From: an uncultured Clostridia bacterium
GTDB lineage: Bacteria > Bacillota > Clostridia > Christensenellales > Borkfalkiaceae
NCBI GenBank assembly: GCA_947629665.1
Contig: CANREJ010000002.1
Location: 1-64,000, forward strand
DNA: 64,000 nt
Reading direction: 5' to 3'
Within the stretch, counting starts at the first letter, position 1, and every line of letters begins with the position of its first letter. Shown piece by piece: positions 33,913-43,115 of this stretch. The translations under genes were made by a program, and so were the position numbers. A model generated the notes under the pieces. The model did no database searches. It was not told the origin of the DNA and saw only the letters and a list, made by a program, of their open reading frames with translations.

Positions 33913-34248
33913 ATGTTTTGCAAAAATTGCGGAAAAGAAATCAACGACAGCGCTATTGTGTGCCCTTATTGCGGAGTACAAATAGCCGAATTTAAAAACA
34001 ACGAACCCAAACAGCACTGCACCCTCGCCATTGTGGGGTTTGTACTTTCGTTCTTAATTTCCATAGCGGGATTGATTTGCAGTATTATTGCACGTAAAAA
34101 ATGCAATGAAGAAAATCTTGAAGGCGGCGGTTTTGCGCTTGCGGGAATAATCATAAGCGCAGTTTCGTTAGTGGGCACAGTTATAAGTCTAATTCTTATA
34201 ATAAGCATGATGGGGCTTGCGGCTTCCACTTTGGCTACCGCGTTATAA
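33913..34248 (+). CDS. Zinc-ribbon membrane protein with DUF4190-like domain
   Basis: The N-terminal zinc ribbon has two pairs of Cys (CKNCGKEI and CPYCGVQI). Two membrane segments follow, about 38-60 and 75-105, with a short charged loop ARKKCNEENLEGGGFALAG between, the layout of DUF4190 proteins. The molecular role is unknown. AAGGAAGG precedes the ATG. It is divergent from the XRE gene and under an operator-blocked promoter, so it is the likely target of that regulator. Confidence 0.8.
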   Translation: MFCKNCGKEINDSAIVCPYCGVQIAEFKNNEPKQHCTLAIVGFVLSFLISIAGLICSIIARKKCNEENLEGGGFALAGIIISAVSLVGTVISLILIISMMGLAASTLATAL

Positions 34249-34255
34249 AAACAAC

Positions 34256-34288
34256 AAAATCCCCGAAGCAATCAGCTTCGGGGATTTT
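34256..34288 (+). terminator. Terminator of the zinc-ribbon protein gene
   Basis: AAAATCCCCGAAGC, loop AATCA, GCTTCGGGGATTTT: a perfect 14-bp stem 8 bases after the stop codon. Confidence 0.8.
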
Positions 34289-34307
34289 GTTACCTTCTAA
34301 ACGCTAA

Positions 34308-34341
34308 GGCGGCGGCGCAGTTAATAAATTGCGCCGCCGCC
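34308..34341. repeat. GC-rich hairpin with A/T loop
   Basis: GGCGGCGGCGCA and its complement are separated by a 10-base A/T-rich loop. There is no T-run on either side, and a true terminator for the upstream gene already exists. Its role is unclear; it resembles the hairpin after tnaA closely (same 12-base arm). Confidence 0.6.
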
Positions 34342-34414
34342 TCAGAGAGAATATGAAAAAAAGTTGTGTATTCAAATTTTACTTTGGTTTAAGTATAGCC
34401 TTGAATTGTGAATT

Positions 34415-35977
34415 TTAAATGAAAATTGTATGATTTTTTATGTTTTCAAAAATTTTTTCGGCAATTTTAATTCCGTCAGCGGCAGAACTCGTAATCCCGC
34501 CCGAATATCCCGCACCCTCGCCGCAGGGATACAGACCAGCAAGCGAAACGCTTTGTAAATCTTCGCCGCGCTCGATTTTTACGGGCGATGAAAAGCGTGT
34601 TTCCACACCCGTTAAAATCGCCGAAGGGTTTGCGAAGCCCCTCAACCTTTTATCCATGTCGGGGATAGCGGCTTTTAACGCCGAAACGGCGACAGAGGGC
34701 AATATCTCGTTCAGCGGTGCAAAAAACGTGCCCGCGGCATAGGTAGGTTCAACCTCGCCAAATCCTTGCGAAATTTTATCCAGGGCAAAATCTTTATATA
34801 GTTGTACGGGCGCGGCATATGTCCTTCCGCCCGCTTCAAACGCCATGCGTTCGATCTCTCTTTGGAACTCCATTCCGGAAAATAATTCCCCGCCGAAATC
34901 ATCGGCTTTCATCTGCACCATAAGCGCGGAATTGGAATTCAATCCGTTACGGGCATAATTTGACATTCCGTTTACCACTACCCCGCCCTCTTCGCTTGCC
35001 GCAGGGATAACAACACCGCCCGGGCACATGCAAAAAGTAAAGACCGTACGCTCGTGCGCATGGCTCACCAACTTATAGTCCGCCGCAGGCAACAACTTGT
35101 AATTTTTACCGTATTGCGCCAGACCTATTTGCGCGGCGAGGTGTTCTATCCTTACGCCGATTGCAAAATCGCGCGGGGTCATCTTTATGCCGGAACGGTC
35201 GAGCATTTTAAACGTGTCGCGTGAAGAATGTCCAACCGCAAGCACGGTAAACCCAACTTCCAGCTCGCTTTCCTCACCCGTTTTTGTGTTTTTGAGAATA
35301 AGCGACTTCAATTTCGGCCGGTTTGATTTTCCGCTTTGGAACTTATTAAAACCTATAAACTGCGTATTGAATAAGTATTTGCCGCCGTTATTTTCAATAA
35401 ATTTACGTATATTTTTTAAAACGGTTTTAAGATTATCACTACCGATATGCGGCTTGTTGAGATACAATATTTCCTTCGGCGCACCGAAACGGGCAAAATA
35501 CTCCAAAACATCCCTGTTATTGCCGTTGTGCGTCTGTGTGTTGAGTTTTCCGTCCGAAAAAGTACCCGCGCCGCCCTCGCCGAACTGCACATTGGATTGG
35601 GGATTTAAAACGCGGCTCTTAAAGAATTTCAGCGTTGTCTGCTCCCTCTCCTCAACACACTCACCCCGCTCGATAATTATCGGCGCAATTCCGTGTTCAA
35701 CAAGCCGCAGGCCGCACATAAGTCCCGCGGGGCCGCTACCTATAACGGCAACTTGCGTAGCCGAACAGAGCTTTTCAAGAGACGGCCGCACCTCTTCCGG
35801 CTCCTCCGAAAATGCTATGGAGTACACCCACAAAATGTTATTTTTATCGCGGGCGTCAAGCGATTTTTTAAGAATTTTAAAAAATTTTACAGGCTTTTTG
35901 AGATTTTTTTGTGCTATTTTTATTAACGTCTGCTCGCTTTCGCCAATATGAAGTTTTATATTATCCAGCCGTTTCAT
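34415..35977 (-). CDS. FAD-dependent oxidoreductase, COG2509-type
   Basis: Predicted flavoprotein dehydrogenase of unknown substrate. A short N-terminal domain (1-80) with LKIHIGE-like start and many Lys precedes the dinucleotide-binding motif VIGSGPAGLMCGL at about 83-95. Later motifs include FGEGGAGTFSDGKL and, near the C-terminus, LYPCGEGAGYSGGITSSAADG, the second FAD contact. The gene overlaps the next upstream flavoprotein by 4 bases, so both are one transcript. Confidence 0.85.
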   Translation of the reverse strand: MKRLDNIKLHIGESEQTLIKIAQKNLKKPVKFFKILKKSLDARDKNNILWVYSIAFSEEPEEVRPSLEKLCSATQVAVIGSGPAGLMCGLRLVEHGIAPIIIERGECVEEREQTTLKFFKSRVLNPQSNVQFGEGGAGTFSDGKLNTQTHNGNNRDVLEYFARFGAPKEILYLNKPHIGSDNLKTVLKNIRKFIENNGGKYLFNTQFIGFNKFQSGKSNRPKLKSLILKNTKTGEESELEVGFTVLAVGHSSRDTFKMLDRSGIKMTPRDFAIGVRIEHLAAQIGLAQYGKNYKLLPAADYKLVSHAHERTVFTFCMCPGGVVIPAASEEGGVVVNGMSNYARNGLNSNSALMVQMKADDFGGELFSGMEFQREIERMAFEAGGRTYAAPVQLYKDFALDKISQGFGEVEPTYAAGTFFAPLNEILPSVAVSALKAAIPDMDKRLRGFANPSAILTGVETRFSSPVKIERGEDLQSVSLAGLYPCGEGAGYSGGITSSAADGIKIAEKIFENIKNHTIFI

Positions 35978-37152
35978 TTATTTTTTGTTTTTAAAATTAT
36001 ATCGTCGGCAACGGCCGTACCGCTTGAAAACGCCCAGTGCAGATTATAGCCTCCGCAGTCGCCGTCAACGTCCAATATTTCGCCCGCAAAATACAAATTT
36101 TTGCACAGTTTGCTTTCAAGGTTGTCCGCTATGTCATTCATATCTATGCCGCCCTGCGTTACCTGCGCATAGTCAAATCCAAGCGTGCCCGTAACTTCAA
36201 GAGTGAAATTTTTTAGCAGGCTGACAATTGCTTCAACGGAATTTTCACCTGCACGGGCTATTATTGCACGGGCAATTTGGTTATGGACTATGCCGCAAAG
36301 AATGTCGGGATAACTTGTCCCGCTCCCAAGTCGGGTTTTTAGCGTTTCGCATATTTCATCCTCGCCGTATTGCGGCAAAAAATCTATTGCAATTATGCCG
36401 CCCGACGTGAGTTCGCTCGAAAGATAGAATGCGGCGTTGCCCGAAACGCCGTAATCGGTAAAAATTATGTCGGCACGCGTTTCCTTTTTTAAAATTCCGC
36501 CAACATACGCTTTTGCCATGCTGTTTACGCGTATACCTTTCAACCCCTTTATAAATTTGGTATCCGTTTTAAGCTGTACTATTGCAGGGCGCAGGGGCGT
36601 TAATTTGTGCCCGAAATTTTGCGCAAGTTTATAAGCCGAACCATCCGTTAAAAATTGCTTTTGGGCTTTTCCGCCCGTAGCAAGCACAACGTACTCGGCT
36701 AAAAAACTATTTTCGCCGCAATCCACAACAAAACCGTCGCTTACGCTTATGTTTTTAACGCGCGTTGAAAGTAAAATATCCACGCCGGCGTTCTTCAATC
36801 GGCGCAAAAGTATATCGGTGAGCGAAGACGCCTGCATGCTGTGCGGATAAACCCTGCCGGCCCCGTCGGTAAAATAAATCATTTTACCGAAAAGCCTTTC
36901 CTGCGTCCGTTCGGCCGAAACCCTGAAAATTATTTTTTCGGCAAGCCCTATTCTACCGCTACGGTAATGGCAAACTGACATATCCTTGTTACAAATATTG
37001 CCCTGCCCGTTGCCCGTTGCCGAAAGTTTTTTGCCTGCCCTCTCACCGGCCTCTATTATCAAAATTTTAAGGTGAGGATTTTCCGTTAGCGCAACCGCGC
37101 ATGCAAGTCCGGAAGCGCCTCCGCCTATAATTATAACGTCATACTTTTTCAT
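35974..37152 (-). CDS. HI0933/YhiN (BaiN/RdsA)-family flavoprotein
   Basis: NAD(P)/FAD-dependent oxidoreductase family of broad distribution. The N-terminal Rossmann motif is IIGGGASGLACAVAL, followed by the family segment KLSATGNGQGNICN. Mid-region RPAIVQLK and C-terminal TQGGIDMNDI, FAGEILDVDGDCGGYNLHWAFSSG are characteristic. Relatives in gut Clostridia include a proposed bile-acid reductase (BaiN), but there is no bai operon here, so no substrate is proposed. Length 392 is normal. Confidence 0.87.
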   Translation of the reverse strand: MKKYDVIIIGGGASGLACAVALTENPHLKILIIEAGERAGKKLSATGNGQGNICNKDMSVCHYRSGRIGLAEKIIFRVSAERTQERLFGKMIYFTDGAGRVYPHSMQASSLTDILLRRLKNAGVDILLSTRVKNISVSDGFVVDCGENSFLAEYVVLATGGKAQKQFLTDGSAYKLAQNFGHKLTPLRPAIVQLKTDTKFIKGLKGIRVNSMAKAYVGGILKKETRADIIFTDYGVSGNAAFYLSSELTSGGIIAIDFLPQYGEDEICETLKTRLGSGTSYPDILCGIVHNQIARAIIARAGENSVEAIVSLLKNFTLEVTGTLGFDYAQVTQGGIDMNDIADNLESKLCKNLYFAGEILDVDGDCGGYNLHWAFSSGTAVADDIILKTKNK

Positions 37153-37185
37153 TTGTTAAATTATACTTTATTTTTAAGCCGCGTG

Positions 37186-37695
37186 TCAACCTTTAAAATC
37201 ATCCAATATGCTCTGCAATGTTTTAAGATGTAATTCCTCGTCGCCGCAGATCCGTGAAACAATTTCCTTAACCTGAGTGTTTTTTAATTTTACCAACATG
37301 TGATTATACATGCAAATCGCCTGCCGCTCCCCTATTATATCGTCCTCCAACATAAACTTCAACGTTCGGGAATAGGCTACGTATTTGGCGCTGTAAAAAT
37401 CAAATCCGTTGTACGGGCAGCGGCAAAATACGGGCGGTGCGCCAAGAGCCAAAACTGTTTGCCCAAGCAAATTTAGATGCAGCATTTCGGCAACAGCTAT
37501 GGAAACGAGCTTTTCCGCCACATCAGCATAGCCGCACCGCTTAAAAAAGAACGAATGATAAATGTACTGTAATACCGCGTTGAGTTCGCCCGTGGAAGAG
37601 GCATATGCCGGTGAAATCAATCTCAGGCTGTAAGCGTCCTCGCTTAAATCATCTGTTGTGGGAAACGGCTGTGGTAAGGTCAAAGGTTTTGGCAT
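37186..37695 (-). CDS. Ferritin-like di-metal protein (Mn-catalase/CotJC-like)
   Basis: Four-helix protein with ligand-like residues in order: ELNAVLQYIYHS, VAEMLHLNLLG (ExxH), DIIGERQAICMYN and GDEELHLKTLQ (ExxH). This spacing fits the ferritin-like superfamily and most resembles CotJC-type coat proteins or short manganese catalases. Length 169 is shorter than CotJC or catalase. AAGGAG precedes the ATG. It is separated from the flavoprotein genes by 33 bases and may be cotranscribed. Whether it detoxifies peroxide or belongs to the spore is not shown. Confidence 0.75.
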   Translation of the reverse strand: MPKPLTLPQPFPTTDDLSEDAYSLRLISPAYASSTGELNAVLQYIYHSFFFKRCGYADVAEKLVSIAVAEMLHLNLLGQTVLALGAPPVFCRCPYNGFDFYSAKYVAYSRTLKFMLEDDIIGERQAICMYNHMLVKLKNTQVKEIVSRICGDEELHLKTLQSILDDFKG

Positions 37696-37865
37696 GGCGC
37701 AGGCTCCTTAAACGGTATAATCCAAAGTATGAAACAATAAAAATTTTGGTGCCCATCCAAAACCCGATTTTAACACCTACAAGCCGTAAAATCGATAAAT
37801 TTGTACTGTTTATGTGTGGCATAGTACTATTTAAATTGCTAAAATTAAAACAATATTTAAAAATT

Positions 37866-37899
37866 TTGCGGCGATTATAATCTTATGCAATCGCCGCAA
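37866..37899 (-). terminator. Terminator of uvrBA
   Basis: TTGCGGCGATT and AATCGCCGCAA form an 11-bp stem 23 bases after the uvrA stop. ATTTTTAAATATT follows on the minus strand. The rest of the gap between uvrA and the ferritin-like gene is A/T-rich without recognisable content. Confidence 0.75.
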
Positions 37900-37922
37900 T
37901 GCTAAAACAGCTAATTAAGTTT

Positions 37923-40745
37923 TTACTTTACGTTGAGAATTTTCTTTAAAAACTGCCCCGTGTAGCTCTGTGGGCACGCGGCAATATCTTCCGGTGAGCC
38001 TGTGGCAATGACTGTGCCGCCTCTGTCGCCGCCTTCGGGACCAAGGTCAATAATCCAATCTGCGCACTTTATCACGTCGAGGTTATGCTCAATAACCAGC
38101 ACGGTGTTTCCGCCCGCCCTTAAACGCGCAAGTATTTTTATAAGTTTGTCAACGTCGTAACTGTGAAGTCCCGTTGTGGGCTCGTCAAGAATATAAAAAG
38201 TTTTTCCCGTACTCCTCTTTGATAATTCTGTTGCGAGTTTTACCCTTTGCGCCTCGCCGCCCGAAAGTGTTGTGGAGCTTTGACCGAGTTTTATATAGCC
38301 CAATCCCACGTCGTTAAGCGTTGAAATTTTGTTATAAATCGAGGATATAGGTTTAAAAAATTCACACGCCTCTGCAACGGTCATTTCCAGAACATCGGAT
38401 ATGGATTTTCCCTTATATTTTACTTCCAATGTTTCACGGTTGTATCGCTTACCGCCGCAAACTTCGCACGGAACGTAGATATCGGGCAGGAAGTGCATTT
38501 CTATTTGAATTATGCCGTCGCCCTGGCAGTGTTCGCACCGCCCGCCGGTAATATTGAAAGAAAATCTGCCGCTCTTATACCCCCTTTCCTTTGCGTCAGG
38601 CGTTGCCGCAAACAAATCCCTGATTGCCGTAAAAACGCCCGTGTAGGTTGCGGGGTTGCTTCTCGGCGTTCTTCCTATCGGCTGTTGGTCTATGGCAATT
38701 ATTTTATCAAAGTGTTCAAGCCCCTCAAACTTATCGGCCTTGCCCAAGGGTTGACGCGCACGGTTCAATTCGTTTGCGAGGTACGGATAAATAATTTCGT
38801 TTACAAGGGAACTCTTGCCGCTGCCTGAAACGCCCGTTACCGCGGTTATCAGCCCCGCAGGAATTTCAACATTGATATTTTTCAGGTTGTTTTGTTTACA
38901 GCCGTAAACTTTCAGCCACTTGTCCGATGGTTTTAACCTTACTTGCGGCACTTCTATTTTTCTTCTTCCCGCAAGATAATCGCCCGTTATGGAACGCGGT
39001 TCGTTCATAATGTCCTCTTGCGTGCCGCACGCAACTATTTCGCCGCCGTGAACGCCCGCCATGGGGCCTATGTCAACTATATAATCCGCCGCGCGCATTG
39101 TGTCCTCGTCGTGTTCAACAACAATCAGCGTGTTGCCCAGGTCGCGCAAACCCTTTAATGAGTTCAAAAGTTTTTCGTTGTCGCGCTGGTGTAGCCCTAT
39201 GCTGGGCTCGTCCAAAATATACAAAACGCCCGTGAGCGCACTGCCTATCTGCGTTGCTAATCTTATTCTTTGGCTTTCGCCGCCCGAAAGCGTTGCCGCC
39301 GAACGCGAAAGCGTTAAATATCCAAGCCCTACATCTTCCAAAAAGTTTATGCGGTTGTCGATCTCTTTGATTATACTGTCCGCTATGAGGTGTTCGGTTT
39401 TATTGAAGAAGGAAAAATCGGCAAAGGATTTTAAATCGTCCACTGACATTTCGCACACTTCGGCAATGTTTTTACCGCCAACAGTTACCGCAAGCGCCTC
39501 TTTTTTAAGACGTTTTCCGTGGCAAAGCGGACAATCCGACGTGCGCATATAGCGTTCAATATCCCATTTTACGCTATCGGACGACGTTTGGTTATATCGC
39601 CGCTGTAAATTGGTAACAAAGCCTTCCCATGCGGTTTTATAGCTTCCCGTAAACCGGTATGCGTTGTATGCAAGGTCAATCAACTCGCCGTTGTTACCGT
39701 ACATAAGCATATCGTAAACGCCGTCGGGCAAATCTTTTACGGGCACGTCGAGCGAAAAACCGTAAACTTTGGAAAGCGAGTTTAAATACATTTGGGTCAT
39801 TGCCGAACTGTCGAGATTCCAGCCGCTTATTTTTATTGCCCCCTCGCGCAAAGTTTTGGTTTTGTCGGGACAAATCATGTCCGGATCCACAATTTGCTTA
39901 AAGCCGAGCCCCGAACACTCAGGACAAGCTCCCCATGGCGTATTGAATGAAAACAACCGTGGCTCTATTTCCTCAATGGATATGCCGCAATCGGGGCAGG
40001 CATAGTTAGAGGAATATAGCTCTTCCTTGCCGTCGCAGTCTATTACAACAAGCCCATTGGCAAGCGATAGAGCGTTTTCAAGGCTCTCGGTAAGCCTTTT
40101 TAATATTCCGTCCTTAATTATAAGGCGGTCTATTACCACCGCAACATTGTGGCGGATATTCTTTTCCGGGTGGATTTCTTCCTGCAAGTCATAAATAATT
40201 CCGTCTATTTTTACCCTGGCGTAGCCGCTCTTCTTCCAACTTGCAAGTTCCTTTTGGAACTCGCCTTTTTTTCCGCGGACTACGGGAGCCTCAACAATTA
40301 TTTTGCTGCTCTCAGGCATGGACATAACCCTGTCCGCAATTTCGTCAACCGACTGTTTGCGTATCTCCCTGCCGCACTTGGGGCAGTGCGGAATGCCCAC
40401 GCGGGCAAACAGTAATCGGAAATAATCGTAAATTTCAGTAACCGTGCCAACCGTTGAGCGCGGATTATGCGAAGTGGTTTTTTGGTCGATGGAAATTGCA
40501 GGCGAAAGCCCGTCGATAAGCTCCACGTCGGGCTTTTCCATCTGCCCTAAAAATTGACGGGCATAGGACGAAAGACTTTCTATATATCTGCGCTGGCCTT
40601 CGGCAAAAATCGTATCGAAAGCAAGCGTGGATTTACCGCTACCCGAAAGCCCCGTAAACACAGTTAACGTGTTGCGGGGAATGTGAACGTCAATATTTTT
40701 AAGATTATTTTCTTTTGCGCCTTTAACGTAAATTTCTTCTTTCAT
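37923..40745 (-). CDS. uvrA: Excinuclease ABC subunit A
   Basis: Damage-recognition ATPase of nucleotide excision repair. Two ABC modules are present, with Walker [14 protein letters not shown] near residue 32 and [13 protein letters not shown] near 640. Signatures are [16 protein letters not shown] and [16 protein letters not shown]. Zinc clusters include [21 protein letters not shown] and [17 protein letters not shown]. The length of 940 residues is full. The start overlaps uvrB by 4 bases (ATGA). It forms an operon with uvrB. Confidence 0.98.
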   Translation of the reverse strand: MKEEIYVKGAKENNLKNIDVHIPRNTLTVFTGLSGSGKSTLAFDTIFAEGQRRYIESLSSYARQFLGQMEKPDVELIDGLSPAISIDQKTTSHNPRSTVGTVTEIYDYFRLLFARVGIPHCPKCGREIRKQSVDEIADRVMSMPESSKIIVEAPVVRGKKGEFQKELASWKKSGYARVKIDGIIYDLQEEIHPEKNIRHNVAVVIDRLIIKDGILKRLTESLENALSLANGLVVIDCDGKEELYSSNYACPDCGISIEEIEPRLFSFNTPWGACPECSGLGFKQIVDPDMICPDKTKTLREGAIKISGWNLDSSAMTQMYLNSLSKVYGFSLDVPVKDLPDGVYDMLMYGNNGELIDLAYNAYRFTGSYKTAWEGFVTNLQRRYNQTSSDSVKWDIERYMRTSDCPLCHGKRLKKEALAVTVGGKNIAEVCEMSVDDLKSFADFSFFNKTEHLIADSIIKEIDNRINFLEDVGLGYLTLSRSAATLSGGESQRIRLATQIGSALTGVLYILDEPSIGLHQRDNEKLLNSLKGLRDLGNTLIVVEHDEDTMRAADYIVDIGPMAGVHGGEIVACGTQEDIMNEPRSITGDYLAGRRKIEVPQVRLKPSDKWLKVYGCKQNNLKNINVEIPAGLITAVTGVSGSGKSSLVNEIIYPYLANELNRARQPLGKADKFEGLEHFDKIIAIDQQPIGRTPRSNPATYTGVFTAIRDLFAATPDAKERGYKSGRFSFNITGGRCEHCQGDGIIQIEMHFLPDIYVPCEVCGGKRYNRETLEVKYKGKSISDVLEMTVAEACEFFKPISSIYNKISTLNDVGLGYIKLGQSSTTLSGGEAQRVKLATELSKRSTGKTFYILDEPTTGLHSYDVDKLIKILARLRAGGNTVLVIEHNLDVIKCADWIIDLGPEGGDRGGTVIATGSPEDIAACPQSYTGQFLKKILNVK

Positions 40746-42712
40746 GATTTTTTGCTCATTGCAAGTTTCTTTTTTAGTTGTGAAATTGTATCGCGTATCT
40801 CAATTGCGCGCTCAAAATCAAGTTGTGCCGAAGCCACTTTCATAAGCGCCTTTAATTTTTCTATTTCGGCGGGAATATCCTTTAATTTTATATCGTCGCC
40901 GACAGTCTTTTTGCCCGTTATTCCTATGGAATTTTTAACTTCCTTGATTATTGTTTTGGGCACAATTCCGTGGGCTTTATTGTATTCGCTTTGAATTTTC
41001 CTGCGGCGGTTGGTTTCGTCTATGGCGCGCCGCATGCTGCCTGTGATTACATCGGCATACATAATAACCCTGCCTTCGGCGTTTCTCGCCGCTCTGCCGA
41101 TAGTTTGCACAAGCGAGGTTTCACTGCGCAAAAAGCCCTCTTTGTCGGCGTCGAGAATGGCAACAAGTTTAACTTCCGGCAAGTCCAAGCCCTCGCGCAG
41201 AAGATTTATGCCGCACAACACGTCAAATTCGCCGCTTCGCAGGCCGTTGATTATGTCTATTCGCTCCAAGGCGTCAATGTCGCTGTGCATATAACGAACT
41301 TTGAGCCCATGCTCCTTTAAATAGTCGGTAAGGCTCTCCGCCATGCGTTTGGTCATCGTAGTAACCAAAACCCTGCCGCGCTCGTCTATCACCTTTTTTA
41401 TCTCGCCCAGCAAATCGTCTATCTGCGTTTTTGTGGGACGCACTTCAACTTCCGGGTCAAGTAATCCCGTGGGGCGTATGAGCTGTTCAACTATATTCCC
41501 CGCCTGCTTCAATTCGTACTCCGCGGGAGTTGCCGAAACGCATATAAGCTGGGGCACGCGCTCGTCAAACTCCTCAAACGTGAGCGGGCGGTTATCATAT
41601 GCCGATTTTAAACGGAAACCATAGTTAACAAGATTTTCCTTTCGGGAACGGTCGCCGTGATACATTGCGCCTATCTGCGGAATGGTCATGTGGCTCTCGT
41701 CAATAAAAACAAGGAATTTTCCCGCGGGGAAATAGTCCAAGAGAGTGAACGACGGCTCGCCCGGCATACGCCCGTCAAAGTAACGGCTGTAATTTTCCAC
41801 TCCGCTGCAATAGCCGATTTCGCGCATCATTTCCAAATCATAAGTGGTGCGCTGTTCAAGGCGCTGGGCCTCCAAAAGTTTGCCCTCGTCGCGGAAGGCC
41901 TTTACTTCGTCCTGCATGTCCCGCTCTATCATTGAAAGCGCGGTCTGCATTTTGTCGGAACCCACCGCATACTGCGACGCGGGGAATATCAAAATATGTT
42001 TAAGCTCCGAAATAATATTGCCCGAAACGGCCTCCTCCTCGCAAATTCTGTCTATTTCGTCGCCGAAAAACTCAACACGTATTGCGATTTCCGAGTTTGA
42101 AGCGGGAAAAATTTCAACAACGTCGCCGCGCACGCGGAAAGAGGAACGCTGAAAATCAATATCCCTCCTCGCGTACTGGATTTCAACAAGGCGGCGGATA
42201 AGCGCGTCCCTTTCAAGTTCCATGCCGGGGCGCAAAGATATTGCAAGGCGGAAATATTCTTCGGGCGCGCCCAAACCGTAGATACAGCTAACCGAAGCCA
42301 CAACAATGACGTCCTCCCGCTCGCCCAAAGAGCTGGTTGCCGAGTTGCGGAGCTTGTCTATTTCGTCGTTGAGGCTCATATCCTTTTCGATATAAGTGTC
42401 GGTTGACGGTATGTAGCTTTCGGGCTGGTAGTAGTCGTAATATGACACAAAGTATTCCACGCGGTTGTTGGGAAAAAACTCCTTAAACTCGTTGCAGAGT
42501 TGCGCGGCAAGCGTTTTATTGTGCGCAATAACCAAAGTGGGGCGGTTCACGTTTTTAATGACGTTGGCCATTGTAAACGTTTTGCCGCTACCCGTAACTC
42601 CCAAAAGAACTTGCGTGCGTATGCCGTCCAGCACTCCCTCCGACAGGCTCTCGATCGCCTGCGGCTGGTCGCCCGTGGGCTGAAATTTTGAATGTAACTC
42701 AAAAGTCGCCAT
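40742..42712 (-). CDS. uvrB: Excinuclease ABC subunit B
   Basis: Helicase-like damage-verification subunit of UvrABC. Walker A is [11 protein letters not shown], the beta-hairpin region contains [30 protein letters not shown] is the Walker B, and a UVR coiled-coil motif closes the C-terminus. The track start (42814) lies upstream of a clear promoter, so it cannot be used. ATG 42712, giving [20 protein letters not shown], matches the family and leaves 656 residues. No LexA-type box is visible. Confidence 0.97.
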   Translation of the reverse strand: MATFELHSKFQPTGDQPQAIESLSEGVLDGIRTQVLLGVTGSGKTFTMANVIKNVNRPTLVIAHNKTLAAQLCNEFKEFFPNNRVEYFVSYYDYYQPESYIPSTDTYIEKDMSLNDEIDKLRNSATSSLGEREDVIVVASVSCIYGLGAPEEYFRLAISLRPGMELERDALIRRLVEIQYARRDIDFQRSSFRVRGDVVEIFPASNSEIAIRVEFFGDEIDRICEEEAVSGNIISELKHILIFPASQYAVGSDKMQTALSMIERDMQDEVKAFRDEGKLLEAQRLEQRTTYDLEMMREIGYCSGVENYSRYFDGRMPGEPSFTLLDYFPAGKFLVFIDESHMTIPQIGAMYHGDRSRKENLVNYGFRLKSAYDNRPLTFEEFDERVPQLICVSATPAEYELKQAGNIVEQLIRPTGLLDPEVEVRPTKTQIDDLLGEIKKVIDERGRVLVTTMTKRMAESLTDYLKEHGLKVRYMHSDIDALERIDIINGLRSGEFDVLCGINLLREGLDLPEVKLVAILDADKEGFLRSETSLVQTIGRAARNAEGRVIMYADVITGSMRRAIDETNRRRKIQSEYNKAHGIVPKTIIKEVKNSIGITGKKTVGDDIKLKDIPAEIEKLKALMKVASAQLDFERAIEIRDTISQLKKKLAMSKKS

Positions 42713-42785
42713 AGCTGAATTATACCCCTTTTTCGGTTGATTTACAACAATTTGCGGGGCACGATAAAAAATAAACTTATGTTTG

Positions 42786-42814
42786 ATTATAACAAATGCG
42801 CCAAATTTTGTCAA
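42786..42814 (-). promoter_or_regulatory. Promoter of uvrBA
   Basis: TTGACA, 17 nt, TATAAT on the minus strand, a full consensus sigma-A promoter with start near 42779. Confidence 0.85.
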
Positions 42815-42859
42815 TCGTGTATTAAATAAAGTTTACGCAACTGCCGCAAATAAATTTTC

Positions 42860-42888
42860 TTGACTTTTTTATATTATAATGATATATT
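42860..42888 (+). promoter_or_regulatory. Promoter of the giant lipoprotein leader
   Basis: TTGACT, 17 nt, TATATT. The predicted RNA start near 42895 coincides with the first paired base of the long leader helix, which supports this assignment. Confidence 0.7.
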
Positions 42889-42893
42889 TTAAG

Positions 42894-43062
42894 TACCACA
42901 TTTCACAAACTGAATATCGGCGCGAATTTTTTGCGCTTTTTCTCACATGTTATTAATACGTATAACGGCAGTGTGTATCTCTGTTTCTGTAGCGTATTAA
43001 TATCTTGTGTAATTTTCGCGCATACAGTTTGTGAGGTGTGGTAACCGTTAGAGATACCGTGC
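42894..43062 (+). promoter_or_regulatory. Large structured 5' leader with pseudoknot (possible riboswitch, class not recognised)
   Basis: About 170 bases fold on paper as follows. P1 joins 42894-42912 with 43025-43043, 19 continuous pairs including two G-U. P2 joins 42920-42926 with 43015-43021. P3 joins CACA with TGTG. P4 joins 42951-42960 with 42993-43002, ten pairs. The 32-base loop contains GTATCTCT (42975-42982), which complements AGAGATAC (43050-43057) just 3' of P1, giving a pseudoknot. A second loop segment, TAACGG, can pair with CCGTTA at 43045-43050 and would compete. A terminator follows. I do not recognise a known family. Confidence 0.6.
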
Positions 43063-43095
43063 GGTGTGCTCTTTCGGGGCACACCTTATTTTTTT
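43063..43095 (+). terminator. Leader terminator before the giant lipoprotein gene
   Basis: GGTGTGCTCT pairs with GGGGCACACC allowing one G-U, and TTATTTTTTT follows. It sits 20 bases before the ATG, upstream of the AAGGAG site, so it acts inside the leader. An alternative outer pairing, GTGCGGT (43059-43065) with ACCGCAC (43096-43102), would break its base. Confidence 0.75.
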
Positions 43096-43115
43096 ACCGC
43101 ACAAAAGGAGATACA

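Noticed and set aside
35187-35951. 254-codon + strand ORF
   Set aside because: Antisense to the COG2509-type flavoprotein gene, with no recognisable domain. Other antisense ORFs of this kind in the track were also left out.
42713-42860. SOS (LexA) box before uvrBA
   Set aside because: No GAAC-N4-GTTC-like palindrome near the promoter.
43025-43062. T-box antiterminator in the giant lipoprotein leader
   Set aside because: GAGGTGTGGTAACCG looks slightly like the T-box sequence but lacks the AGGGTGGnACCGCG match, and the gene is not amino-acid related.
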